The notes: generated by a model not told the origin, from the letters alone. Positions 1 through 6,527 are shown, counted from the stretch's first letter. The stretch is 17,515 bases of DNA from CAZHYM01 sp964536785 (GCA_964536785.1 CAZHYM010000009.1:1-17515); one strand, 5' to 3'. Program-made: numbers and translations.

Positions 1-2
1 GG

Positions 3-1334
3 ACAAATACTAGCCAGTCAACTCCAGTTCAGGTTGTCTTACCAAGTGGCGTAACTAGTTTCTCGCAAATTACAGCTGGCTCTAACCATACCTGCGCGAT
101 TGGTTCAGATTTCAAAGCCTATTGTTGGGGATATGATAACAATGGCCAGCTCGGTGATGGGGGGACTAACACTGATCAGCCGACTCCAATTCAGGTGGTC
201 TTACCAAGTGGCGTAACTAGTTTCTCGCAAATTACAGCTGGCTATAACCATACCTGCGCGATTGGTTCAGATTTCAAAGCCTATTGTTGGGGATATGATA
301 ACAATGGCCAGCTGGGTGACGATGCAACTATAGCCAATAAAACCACCCCAGTTGCTGTCGACGATAGTCTATTGCTATCAGATAACATCACCTCCGTCCT
401 ATTTGGTGGCACAGCGGCTACGAGCTTCACAGTTGATTCTGCTACTCAGATTACAGCTGTGACTCCAGCTCATAGTGCTGGAGCAGTAAGTGTTGTATTG
501 ACTGATCTAGGTTCAAACAATATCACCTACAATTCATATACTTATAATCCAATCGTTACAGCTCCTACTAATCCAACTGGTCTAACAGCTACTCCAGCTA
601 TTGATGCGATTGCCTTGTCTTGGACAGCCCCATCTAATGATGGCGGTAGTCCAATAACCGACTACAAGATCGAATACTGTGAAAGTGATTCAGGTGGAAC
701 TTGTAGTGGATCTTGGAATGTCTACAGTGATGGAGTAAGTACAACTACTTCAGCAACTGTCAGTGGACTATACTCACCTAATCACTATACCTTCAAGGTT
801 AGTGCTATTAACGCTGTAGGGACAAGTACTCCAAGCTCTACTTCTACTCAATTAACTTCATATATAACTATCTCTTCAACTGCCACTGTCAGTGTAGACA
901 TTACACCAACGTCTAGTGGAGCATTGTCGACTAATAGCGGAACGGTGACTGTTTCAACCAACCACCCAGCTGGCTATACCCTAGGCCTATCGGCTTCTAG
1001 TGCTAGTACCGCTCTAGCTGGTAGTAGCTCATCTATCCTAGCTTCCAGTGGGACACAGGCTAGCCCAACTCAGTTGGCTAACAACACCTGGGGATACAGG
1101 ATAGACAACCTAGGTGGATTTGGCAGCGCAGTTTCATCAGTTCTAAATAGTGTGGCTAGCTCGACCTTAACCTTTGCTGGAGTACCAGCTCTAGCAAGCC
1201 CAAACACAGTTCGAACTAGGGCTTCAGCTATATCCAATGACAGCTTATCTGTTTGGTTTGGAGTCAAGACTGATCTAACTAAACCGAGTGATACGTATAC
1301 TAACACCATTACCTATACGGCAGTGGCGAATTAA
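3..1334 (+). CDS. Large secreted surface protein, 5' end outside window: RCC1 repeats, IPT/TIG, FN3, WxL-like C-terminal domain
   Basis: The frame is open from the window edge, so the true start and any signal peptide lie upstream; the GTG at 195 is internal. Domains in order: two RCC1-type repeats (about nt 21-345, each with the HTCAIGSD..AYCWGYDNNGQLG pattern), an IPT/TIG Ig-like domain (about 360-550), a fibronectin type III domain (about 560-843, with the usual LSWTAP and YTFKVSAINAVG motifs), and a C-terminal beta-rich domain (about 870-1331). The last domain carries NTWGYRID, LTFAGVPAL and YTNTITYTA, all shared with the two small paralogs immediately downstream. RCC1 repeats form beta-propellers and FN3/IPT domains are typical extracellular spacers, so an exported binding or adhesion role is inferred. 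By position it corresponds to the large WxL proteins of Firmicutes csc clusters. The ligand is unknown. Confidence 0.85.
   Translation, partial: TNTSQSTPVQVVLPSGVTSFSQITAGSNHTCAIGSDFKAYCWGYDNNGQLGDGGTNTDQPTPIQVVLPSGVTSFSQITAGYNHTCAIGSDFKAYCWGYDNNGQLGDDATIANKTTPVAVDDSLLLSDNITSVLFGGTAATSFTVDSATQITAVTPAHSAGAVSVVLTDLGSNNITYNSYTYNPIVTAPTNPTGLTATPAIDAIALSWTAPSNDGGSPITDYKIEYCESDSGGTCSGSWNVYSDGVSTTTSATVSGLYSPNHYTFKVSAINAVGTSTPSSTSTQLTSYITISSTATVSVDITPTSSGALSTNSGTVTVSTNHPAGYTLGLSASSASTALAGSSSSILASSGTQASPTQLANNTWGYRIDNLGGFGSAVSSVLNSVASSTLTFAGVPALASPNTVRTRASAISNDSLSVWFGVKTDLTKPSDTYTNTITYTAVAN
30..319 (+). repeat. Near-identical tandem 162-bp repeat encoding RCC1 units
   Basis: The block starting at 30 recurs at 192 with a period of 162 bp (54 codons). 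Over roughly 128 bp the two copies differ at only a few positions, for example gtt/gtg at the second codon, tct/tat giving Ser versus Tyr, and ctc/ctg. Near identity at synonymous sites points to recent duplication or gene conversion. More copies probably continue upstream of the window. Confidence 0.9.
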
Positions 1335-1378
1335 GGAGGAAATAGAATGTGATAGAAAATATATAATACGAACCTAAA

Positions 1379-1411
1379 ACACACACTTCACACACACACT
1401 TCACACACAAA
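1379..1411 (+). repeat. CA-rich simple repeat
   Basis: A short low-complexity tract in which CACACACTTCA is repeated about twice and followed by further CA dinucleotides. It lies just upstream of the promoter of the first small paralog. A shorter CACACAC tract sits at the same place before the second paralog (about 2211). It may be a slippage-prone spacer that alters promoter context, but no function is shown. Confidence 0.6.
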
Positions 1412-1419
1412 ACAAACAC

Positions 1420-1447
1420 TTGAAAAAATAAAAACAACTGTTATGCT
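1420..1447 (+). promoter_or_regulatory. Promoter of first small WxL-like gene, extended -10
   Basis: TTGAAA (1420-1425) and TATGCT (1442-1447) are separated by 16 bp, and TG precedes the -10 with one base between, making an extended -10. The same arrangement is repeated before the next gene. The downstream leader is cut by the scaffold gap. Confidence 0.7.
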
Positions 1448-1472
1448 TAAATACATAAAGCATACAAAATAA

Positions 1473-1572
1473 NNNNNNNNNNNNNNNNNNNNNNNNNNNN
1501 NNNNNNNNNNNNNNNNNNNNNNNNNNNNNNNNNNNNNNNNNNNNNNNNNNNNNNNNNNNNNNNNNNNNNNNN
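1473..1572. other. Scaffold gap of 100 N; real size probably zero or a whole repeat unit
   Basis: Exactly 100 N, a conventional placeholder. The bases on either side, joined directly, reproduce without any difference the uninterrupted leader at 2271-2290 in the second copy. The break therefore falls inside the long direct repeat and is explained by repeat-induced assembly failure. Confidence 0.9.
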
Positions 1573-1595
1573 AAACAGCATAACAAAAGGATAAT

Positions 1596-2198
1596 ATGAA
1601 AAAACTCGCAAAGTATTCTTTGACAGGATTAGCGATAGGAGGACTTGTTCTCTTACCGGGCTTGCAAACCTATGCAGCAACGACCCAATCAGCAAATACC
1701 GTCATCAATGGTAATATTGGAAAAACAATAACCATCACAGCAACTCCTACGCTAAACATTAACCTAGATCCAACAGGCGCTAGCGTGACGTCAACTGATT
1801 CCACTACTGTAACTGTAAACACCAATAGCACTTCAGGTTACAATCTAACTCTAAGCACTAGCTCAGCTGTCACGACTCTAGCAAAAGGCTCAGATGTACT
1901 TAACGCAACAGGCGGAACTTATGCAAGTCCAACGGTTTTAGCTTTAAACTCCTGGGGATATCGAATTGATGGCTCAGGCGGCTTTGCAGCTGGGCCAACA
2001 ACCGTCCTAAACAGCGCAGCCTCCAGTACTCTAACTTTTGCTGGAGTTCCTGCGCTAGGGTCAGCTCAACAAATTAAAAGCACGAGCTCTACCGCTTCTA
2101 ATGACGTTACTACTGTTTGGTATGGTATCAGAGCAGACTCTTCAAAGCCTAGTGGAACATATACCAATACTGTAGTCTATACCGCAACAGTAAAATAG
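1596..2198 (+). CDS. Small secreted WxL-like surface protein, paralog 1
   Basis: 200 aa. A signal peptide (MKKLAKY, hydrophobic core, then TYA|AT, an A-x-A cleavage site near residue 28) is followed by a Ser/Thr-rich beta-type domain filling the rest of the protein. The domain has SWGYRIDG, LTFAGVPAL, VWYGI and a terminal SGTYTNTVVYTATV, all conserved in the next gene and at the end of the large protein upstream. Size, signal peptide and a terminal aromatic-x-hydrophobic strand recall small WxL proteins of Firmicutes, which bind peptidoglycan non-covalently. Here the Trp-x-Leu is Tyr-Thr-Ala, so membership is by analogy. There is no membrane anchor, so attachment is probably non-covalent or through the DUF916-like partner downstream. 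AAAAGG lies 5 nt before the ATG. Confidence 0.85.
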   Translation: MKKLAKYSLTGLAIGGLVLLPGLQTYAATTQSANTVINGNIGKTITITATPTLNINLDPTGASVTSTDSTTVTVNTNSTSGYNLTLSTSSAVTTLAKGSDVLNATGGTYASPTVLALNSWGYRIDGSGGFAAGPTTVLNSAASSTLTFAGVPALGSAQQIKSTSSTASNDVTTVWYGIRADSSKPSGTYTNTVVYTATVK

Positions 2199-2229
2199 AA
2201 GGATTTGAAACACACACAAAAACAAACAT

Positions 2230-2257
2230 TTGAAAAAATAAAAATAACTGTTATGCT
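2230..2257 (+). promoter_or_regulatory. Promoter of second small WxL-like gene, extended -10
   Basis: TTGAAA (2230-2235), a 16-bp spacer, and TATGCT (2252-2257) preceded by TGT. It is almost identical to 1420-1447. Transcription would start near 2264 and could continue through the second paralog, the DUF916-like gene and the Ig-like gene, since no terminator is visible between them. Confidence 0.7.
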
Positions 2258-2295
2258 TAAATACATAAAGCATACAAAATAAAAACAGCATAACA
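2249..2295 (+). promoter_or_regulatory. Inverted repeat spanning the -10 box and leader; candidate operator
   Basis: TGTTATGCT (2249-2257), which contains the -10 box, is exactly complementary to AGCATAACA (2287-2295) just before the ribosome binding site. A further AAGCATA lies between them (about 2269-2275) and can pair with TATGCTT. The first arm lies mostly upstream of the expected transcription start, so a DNA operator is more likely than an RNA hairpin. The same arms flank the gap in copy 1. Confidence 0.45.
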
Positions 2296-2305
2296 AAAGG
2301 ATAAT

Positions 2306-2917
2306 ATGAAAAAACTCGCAAAGTATTCTTTGACAGGCTTAGCGCTAGGAGGACTTATTCTCTTACCGGGCTTGCAAACCTATGCAGCAACGACCCAATC
2401 AGCAAATACGATAATCAATGGTCTGATTGGATCTACAATAACTGTCAGCTCAACTGGTACGGTAAGTATGAACCTATCGCCAGGAGGTTCTAGCGTTACA
2501 TCAATCGGCAAAGACACCGTAACCGTCAATTCCAACGACGTCGACGGATATAACTTATTATTAAATGTTAACAGCGCTACTGACGACAAACTAAACAACG
2601 CATCTGCCGGTTCGTCTATCATTGCAACTTCCGGCACTTACGGATCTCCAGCTGTCCTAGCGTCAAATAGCTGGGGTTATCGGGTTGATGGCTTAGGCAC
2701 ATTTGGTGCAGGCCCAACCGCAGTCGTAGACAGCGTTGCTTCCAGTGCCCTCTCATTCGCAAAAGTTCCGCTATCTGGGTCGCCTCAAAACATAAGAAGC
2801 ACTACAACCACAGCAACCAATCAGACAACAGATGTCTACTATGGAATCCAAGTTGACGCTTCAAAGCCAAGCGGAACATATACCAATACTGTAGTCTATA
2901 CTGCAACTGTAAAATAA
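2306..2917 (+). CDS. Small secreted WxL-like surface protein, paralog 2
   Basis: 203 aa, paralogous to the preceding gene. The signal peptide and first mature residues are nearly identical, as is the last stretch (SKPSGTYTNTVVYTATVK), while the central 120 or so residues have diverged strongly, keeping only fixed points such as NSWGYRVDG, ASSALSFAKVP and VYYGI. Conserved ends around a variable core suggest diversification of the exposed part, with recombination keeping the ends alike. The mature protein is predicted to be extracellular and without a membrane anchor. AAAAGG precedes the ATG by 5 nt. The DUF916-like gene begins 23 bp after the stop, consistent with cotranscription. Confidence 0.85.
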   Translation: MKKLAKYSLTGLALGGLILLPGLQTYAATTQSANTIINGLIGSTITVSSTGTVSMNLSPGGSSVTSIGKDTVTVNSNDVDGYNLLLNVNSATDDKLNNASAGSSIIATSGTYGSPAVLASNSWGYRVDGLGTFGAGPTAVVDSVASSALSFAKVPLSGSPQNIRSTTTTATNQTTDVYYGIQVDASKPSGTYTNTVVYTATVK

Positions 2918-2940
2918 CCATTAATTAGAATAAGGCAAAT

Positions 2941-3879
2941 ATGCAAAAAATTCACCGTCATTTCAAAACTTTACTAGTAGGCTCTATCAGTGCCCTCGCG
3001 CTGATGACCATGATAAACCAACCTGTACTAGCACAAGATTCACCCGAATCTCTGCCTGCAACCCAGATTACTTTATCGCCTGCCAGTGATAGGCTAGAGC
3101 TTAGAGCTGGCCAAAAATTTGACGGTGAATTTAGCATCATCAATAGCGGATCAGAACCATTCACCTTTAAAGTCCACTCTGCTCCTTACCTGATGAGCCC
3201 AACCGACCCAACTTACGCGAACGCATCATATTCCACCGACACTAGCAGTACCCAAATTAGTCGTTGGATTACTTTTCCACAGACGACTTATAATATTGAG
3301 CCAGGCGAAAGGATAAATGTCCCCTACCGTGTTTCCGTCCCCGACAGCATTCCAGATGGTGGTCAATATGCCGTAATCTTTGCCGAAACCCAACCATCTA
3401 AAGCCGGAATGATCCAAAGCAAAAAACGAGTTGGTATGATTATTTACGCCCGAACAGATGGTAAGCGCATAAACAAAGGCTCGTTCAGCAACACCGGCAT
3501 ACCACTCATCAACTTAAATCATCGGCTTTATTTAAGTCCGATCGCTAAAAACGAAGGCAATACCGACTTTGAGGCTACCGTCGAACTAGAAGCCCTAAAT
3601 ATATTTGGTGGTAAATCCCATGAAGCCGAAAAAACCAGTACCGTCCTACCAGGAACCTCTCGAACTATATCTGTTGAGATTCCCAATGCTCCACTTATCG
3701 GTCTCATGAAAGTCTACCTAACTACTTCATTACTCGATCAAAAAGAAACTAAATCACAATGGGTGTTCTTTATCTCTCCAGTAGCGCTCACCGTCATGTC
3801 TTTAATAGTAGTTGGCTTATTAATGAATGCAATTTATGGCAAGAAAAATAAGAAAAAGCGAAATCTTTACAGGCGCTAG
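2941..3879 (+). CDS. DUF916-like (WxL-interacting type) membrane-anchored surface protein
   Basis: 312 aa. A signal peptide ends near residue 31 (VLA|QD). It is followed by a tandem Ig-like region: the first part has LSPASDRLELRAGQ, the FSIINSGSEPFTFKVHS pattern and SIPDGGQYAVIFAE; the second has LSPIAKNEGNTDFEATVELEA. A transmembrane helix (about 275-297) and a strongly basic tail (KKNKKKR) end it. This layout, and the 'defined N-terminal strands, then IxPG, then PDGxYxAxIxF' logic, matches DUF916/DUF3324 proteins (WxLIP), which anchor WxL proteins and bind peptidoglycan in Firmicutes. Assignment is by pattern and neighbourhood; a profile search would settle it. AAGG lies about 8 nt before the ATG. 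The gene overlaps the next one by 44-53 bp. Confidence 0.75.
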   Translation: MQKIHRHFKTLLVGSISALALMTMINQPVLAQDSPESLPATQITLSPASDRLELRAGQKFDGEFSIINSGSEPFTFKVHSAPYLMSPTDPTYANASYSTDTSSTQISRWITFPQTTYNIEPGERINVPYRVSVPDSIPDGGQYAVIFAETQPSKAGMIQSKKRVGMIIYARTDGKRINKGSFSNTGIPLINLNHRLYLSPIAKNEGNTDFEATVELEALNIFGGKSHEAEKTSTVLPGTSRTISVEIPNAPLIGLMKVYLTTSLLDQKETKSQWVFFISPVALTVMSLIVVGLLMNAIYGKKNKKKRNLYRR

Positions 3880-4939
3880 CCTAACTCTAGCGCTAATCAT
3901 CAGCCTGGTTTTAAATCAAACTAGCGTGAATGCTGATACCGAGTTTAACATCTTAATTTGTAATGGTGGTGAGACAACCAGTAGCTTCAACATCGACTCA
4001 CCTGTCAACAATGCTAGCTTCGATGTAACTCCGACCGACATCACGATAAGTAGTGATTGGGGCTATGAATTAACAATCGAACGAGACTCCACCTTAATCG
4101 GTCAGCAAGATTTAATTTACGGCGAAGGTCAAACTTCGACTATCCCGATTGAGCTCGTAGATGGACAAAACAACTTGACTGTTTCTTTACGCGGTGGTTG
4201 TCCAGAAGACATCCAAACCAAAAACTTAACATTGAACTATTCGGATAAGCTTGTCACTATCACACACCTTGTCACTAACCAACCATCGCCGAGGCTCAGC
4301 GGGTTAGTAAAAATATCAAACGCAATTATTAAAATATCAATCGATGGTAACTCCTATAACGCAATTAATAACGGCGACGGAACCTGGTATCTGCCAGAAG
4401 GCATAATTAGTCCTGATTTGTTAGACAATGAATACGATGTTTTGCTTGTTCTCGAAGATAACTTAGGCAATCAACTTTACAGCAATCTAGCTCAAAATTC
4501 TGTCATTATCGATTCCGTTGCCCCTACTGGGACAATTACCAGCCCTGCTTCCAGCACATCTAGGTCCCCAGAGATAAAAGGAACAATTAACGACATCGCG
4601 TCAATGGCTACGATTAACGTCAATGGCAAAAGTTACTCCGCTATCATCAACCCAGACGGAACATGGGTGCTCCCCTCCGGCACAATTTCAGAATTAGCTA
4701 GCGGCATATACGATCTTGAAGTTATTTTTCGCGATTTAGCTGGAAATTTCAGCACCAAAAATCAAACTCTAACTATCTCAGCAACTGGCGAAATTGGTTT
4801 CATTATTCCGCCCAATACAGGCTATTTGAGAGTCTTTAGATTAAATATCCCTAGTTGGTTTATTTACATCTCTATCTTAGCTTTAGGCTTTAGACAATTA
4901 AACAAACAATCCAGCAAGATTCAGTCCAAAAAACAATAA
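3827..4939 (+). CDS. Secreted Ig-like protein with C-terminal PPNTG-TM-basic tail
   Basis: 370 aa from the ATG at 3827; an in-frame ATG at 3836 (MARKIRK) is equally plausible. A signal peptide (about 10-36, ending VNA|DT) precedes an N-terminal beta region and two related bacterial Ig-like domains (about 145-228 and 232-318), each with the xISIDGxSYxA..DGTWxLPxG..DxxGN pattern. The end resembles a cell-wall sorting signal: PPNTG (328-332), a short hydrophobic segment (about 341-356) and a Lys/Arg-rich tail. Classical sortase substrates have LPxTG, so processing by a sortase is inferred. The gene overlaps the DUF916-like gene, which implies translational coupling. In csc clusters a small LPxTG protein accompanies the DUF916 protein, so the role may correspond. 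Confidence 0.75.
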   Translation: MQFMARKIRKSEIFTGASLTLALIISLVLNQTSVNADTEFNILICNGGETTSSFNIDSPVNNASFDVTPTDITISSDWGYELTIERDSTLIGQQDLIYGEGQTSTIPIELVDGQNNLTVSLRGGCPEDIQTKNLTLNYSDKLVTITHLVTNQPSPRLSGLVKISNAIIKISIDGNSYNAINNGDGTWYLPEGIISPDLLDNEYDVLLVLEDNLGNQLYSNLAQNSVIIDSVAPTGTITSPASSTSRSPEIKGTINDIASMATINVNGKSYSAIINPDGTWVLPSGTISELASGIYDLEVIFRDLAGNFSTKNQTLTISATGEIGFIIPPNTGYLRVFRLNIPSWFIYISILALGFRQLNKQSSKIQSKKQ

Positions 4940-4941
4940 AT

Positions 4942-5892
4942 CTAACTAAGCTTAATTCGAAGTTTTTCAATCATATCAGCTGTCATCCTAACCATATCAT
5001 AATCAGGGCTCCAGCCCCACTCTTTACGCGCAGATGAATCATCCAGAGAATTTGGCCAAGAATCAGCAATCGCTTGACGGACTGGGTCAACTTCATAACC
5101 AAATTCAAAATCCGGGAGATGCTTTCTTATTTCTTCAGCCAACATCTCAGGGTCAAAGCTCATTGCAGTTATATTAAAAGCGTTGCGATGAATTAATTTA
5201 TCTGAATCTGCTTCAAGTAACTGATGTATCGCCTTGAGAGCATCGGGCATATACATCATGTCCATCATCGTACCAGCTTGAATAAACGACTTATAAGATT
5301 TGTTCTTTATCGCTTCGTAGAATATATGCACAGCGTAATCAGTAGTACCACCACCAGGCAAAGCATCGTAAGATATTAAGCCAGGGAATCGGACACCTCG
5401 CGTATCAACTCCATACTTCTGATAATAATAGTCGCATAGCAGCTCACCGGCCACCTTAGTCACCCCATACATCGTTGTTGGACGCTGGATTGTGTCTTGT
5501 GGTGTTTTGTCCTTAGGGGTGCTTGGGCCAAAAGCTGCAATTGAGCTAGGGACAAAAACCGCAAGTTGCTTTTCGCGAGCTACTTCTAAGACATTATAAA
5601 GTCCATTCATATTAATATCGTAAGCCATCTGAGGATTTGCCTCCCCTACGGCTGACAAAATAGCCGCAAGATGAATAATTGTGTTAATCTGATGCTTATC
5701 AACAACTTCTTCAAGGCGTCCTCTGTCTAAAACATCCAGCAGTTCAAATTCACCTTTATCGGTCACTCCAGTAATATCTTTGAGGCTACGATTACTACAA
5801 ATAACATTTTCAACACCATAAATATCGCGTAGATATTTCGTTAACTCTGTTCCGATCTGCCCAAGGGCACCTGTAATTAAAATTCTTTTCAT
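4942..5892 (-). CDS. NAD-dependent epimerase/dehydratase family protein, probable L-threonine 3-dehydrogenase (SDR type)
   Basis: 316 aa, a typical length for the extended SDR family. The N-terminal Rossmann motif is GALGQIG (residues 8-14), and the active site shows PSS (115-117) and Y142-x-x-x-K146. The segment GGGTTDYAVHIFYEA followed by MMDMMYMPDA is characteristic of the SDR-type L-threonine 3-dehydrogenase, which oxidises L-threonine to 2-amino-3-ketobutyrate with NAD+. Known homologs of that enzyme differ from the zinc-dependent Tdh. No partner 2-amino-3-ketobutyrate CoA ligase is seen in this window. A sugar-nucleotide epimerase is the alternative, but the TDH-like middle makes it less likely. 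The gene ends 2 bp from the convergent surface operon. Its own promoter lies about 30 bp upstream. Confidence 0.8.
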   Translation of the reverse strand: MKRILITGALGQIGTELTKYLRDIYGVENVICSNRSLKDITGVTDKGEFELLDVLDRGRLEEVVDKHQINTIIHLAAILSAVGEANPQMAYDINMNGLYNVLEVAREKQLAVFVPSSIAAFGPSTPKDKTPQDTIQRPTTMYGVTKVAGELLCDYYYQKYGVDTRGVRFPGLISYDALPGGGTTDYAVHIFYEAIKNKSYKSFIQAGTMMDMMYMPDALKAIHQLLEADSDKLIHRNAFNITAMSFDPEMLAEEIRKHLPDFEFGYEVDPVRQAIADSWPNSLDDSSARKEWGWSPDYDMVRMTADMIEKLRIKLS

Positions 5893-5929
5893 TATAAATT
5901 ATTCTCCCAAAAATTAAGCTTGTCTACTT

Positions 5930-5935
5930 ATTATA
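5930..5935 (-). promoter_or_regulatory. -10 box of the threonine-dehydrogenase-like gene
   Basis: TATAAT on the - strand, with a predicted start near 5923 giving a leader of about 30 nt. A GGGAG stretch about 12 nt before the ATG may serve as a weak ribosome binding site. No convincing -35 was found. Confidence 0.5.
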
Positions 5936-5963
5936 TATGACTATATCTATTTAACCTCAAATA

Positions 5964-5972
5964 TGTTATGCT
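5964..5972 (+). promoter_or_regulatory. Extended -10 promoter of the RRM protein gene
   Basis: TGT followed by TATGCT (5967-5972) matches the extended -10 seen before the small surface-protein genes. No good -35 lies 16-18 bp upstream, as is common for extended -10 promoters. The start would be near 5979, which gives a leader of about 90 nt, long for this window. Confidence 0.55.
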
Positions 5973-6011
5973 AGTATCGTTCATATGCATATGCGAAAAG
6001 AGAAAGAGTAA

Positions 6012-6059
6012 TCTTTATTATTGTCAGCAGTTCAGATGAGCACAAAATAATAATAAGGA
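6012..6059 (+). promoter_or_regulatory. 5' leader hairpin able to cover the Shine-Dalgarno of the RRM gene
   Basis: TCTTTATTATT (6012-6022) can pair with AATAATAAGGA (6049-6059) over 11 positions, one being a G-U wobble, leaving a 26-nt loop. The 3' arm includes most of the AAGGAG ribosome binding site (6055-6060), 10 nt before the ATG. A shifted register using AATAATAA at 6046-6053 would leave the site free. Two alternative pairings, only one of which hides the site, suggest a switch. This is seen by eye; no folding energy was computed. Confidence 0.45.
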
Positions 6060-6070
6060 GTACAAACAAA

Positions 6071-6454
6071 ATGGCTAAACAAAGCCTTTTCGTAGGCAGT
6101 CTTGCTTACGCAACTAAAGACGAGAGCCTTAAGGCTTTCTTTGAAACTATCGGCGAAGTCGAAAGCGCTCGAGTAATTTCAGACAAATTCAGCGGACGAA
6201 GCAAAGGTTTCGGTTTCGTAGAATTCGTAGACGAAGCTAATAACCAAAAAGCTGTCGATGAGTTAAACGGCAAAGAGCTTGACGGACGACCAATCGTCGT
6301 TAACATCTCAGAACCACGAGAAGATCGCCCAAAGCGTGATTTCGGTGGAGACCGAGGTGGATTCCGAGGCGGCAACCAAGGTGGTGGCTTCCGAGGCGGA
6401 GACCGTGGTGGCGACAGAGGCGGGTTCAAATCTTTTCGCTCAAACAACAGATAG
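6071..6454 (+). CDS. RRM-domain RNA-binding protein with RGG tail
   Basis: 127 aa. A single RNA-recognition motif occupies residues 4-82, with RNP2 LFVGSL (6-11) and RNP1 KGFGFVEF (45-52), both carrying the aromatic residues that stack on RNA bases. Residues 91-119 are a Gly/Arg-rich tail of RGG/GGF repeats, which adds non-specific RNA affinity. This is the architecture of the small RNA-binding proteins (Rbp) of cyanobacteria and many CPR bacteria, several of which respond to cold. A cytoplasmic RNA chaperone or mRNA-stability role is inferred. AAGGAG at 6055-6060 fixes the start. It is a single-gene transcript: it has its own promoter, a long structured leader and a strong terminator 15 bp downstream. 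Confidence 0.92.
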   Translation: MAKQSLFVGSLAYATKDESLKAFFETIGEVESARVISDKFSGRSKGFGFVEFVDEANNQKAVDELNGKELDGRPIVVNISEPREDRPKRDFGGDRGGFRGGNQGGGFRGGDRGGDRGGFKSFRSNNR

Positions 6455-6468
6455 TCGAAACTAAAACT

Positions 6469-6499
6469 AAAATAACCTCTCTAAACAAGAGGTTATTTT
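6469..6499 (+). terminator. Rho-independent terminator of the RRM gene
   Basis: AAAATAACCTCT (6469-6480) and AGAGGTTATTTT (6488-6499) form a perfect 12-bp stem around a 7-nt loop. The 3' arm ends in TTTT and the 5' arm begins with AAAA, so it could act in both directions. Confidence 0.85.
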
Positions 6500-6527
6500 G
6501 ATTCGCCCTTTATGAATTATAGTTTTT

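Larger units (their letters stand above)
1402..1712 (+). repeat. Long direct repeat, copy 1 (leader plus signal-peptide region), interrupted by the N gap
   Basis: Leaving out the 100 N, this is 211 bp and is nearly identical to the 212-bp block at 2211-2422. It covers the CA tract, promoter, leader, ribosome binding site, signal peptide and first mature residues of the small surface protein. The copies differ by a handful of substitutions and one A indel. The ATG-to-ATG period is 710 bp. Confidence 0.9.
2211..2422 (+). repeat. Long direct repeat, copy 2 (leader plus signal-peptide region)
   Basis: This is the intact second copy of the block at 1402-1712. It includes the CA tract, promoter, inverted repeat, ribosome binding site and codons 1 to about 39 of the second small paralog. 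Similarity falls sharply beyond it and returns in the last 60 or so coding bases of the two genes. Confidence 0.9.

Noticed and set aside
1070..1309. A 79-codon open frame on the - strand inside the large surface gene.
   Set aside because: It lies wholly opposite a clear coding domain with paralogs in the same frame and has no ribosome binding site or recognisable motif.
1332..1352. A strong AAGGAGG followed by ATG and an immediate TGA stop, as a start-stop element.
   Set aside because: It sits right after the stop of the large surface gene and could be chance or a decayed start. Nothing else in the sequence supports a function.
1379..1411. CA-rich repeat as a CRISPR fragment.
   Set aside because: The units are too short, irregular and low in complexity, there are no spacers, and no cas genes are present.
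1401..1695. Open frames running through the first N gap.
   Set aside because: They exist only because N codons are not stops, and they overlap a promoter and a signal-peptide region on the other strand.
4942..5892. UDP-glucose 4-epimerase (GalE).
   Set aside because: The fold is shared, but the GGGTTDYAVHIFYEA and MMDMMYMPDA segments fit the SDR threonine dehydrogenase better.
5893..6070. A tRNA or small RNA gene in the 178-bp divergent spacer.
   Set aside because: No cloverleaf or T-loop motif is seen; the space is accounted for by two promoters and the RRM leader.
6106..6447. A Pro-rich 113-codon frame on the - strand over the RRM gene.
   Set aside because: Its Pro-rich composition is just the complement of the Gly-rich RGG codons.
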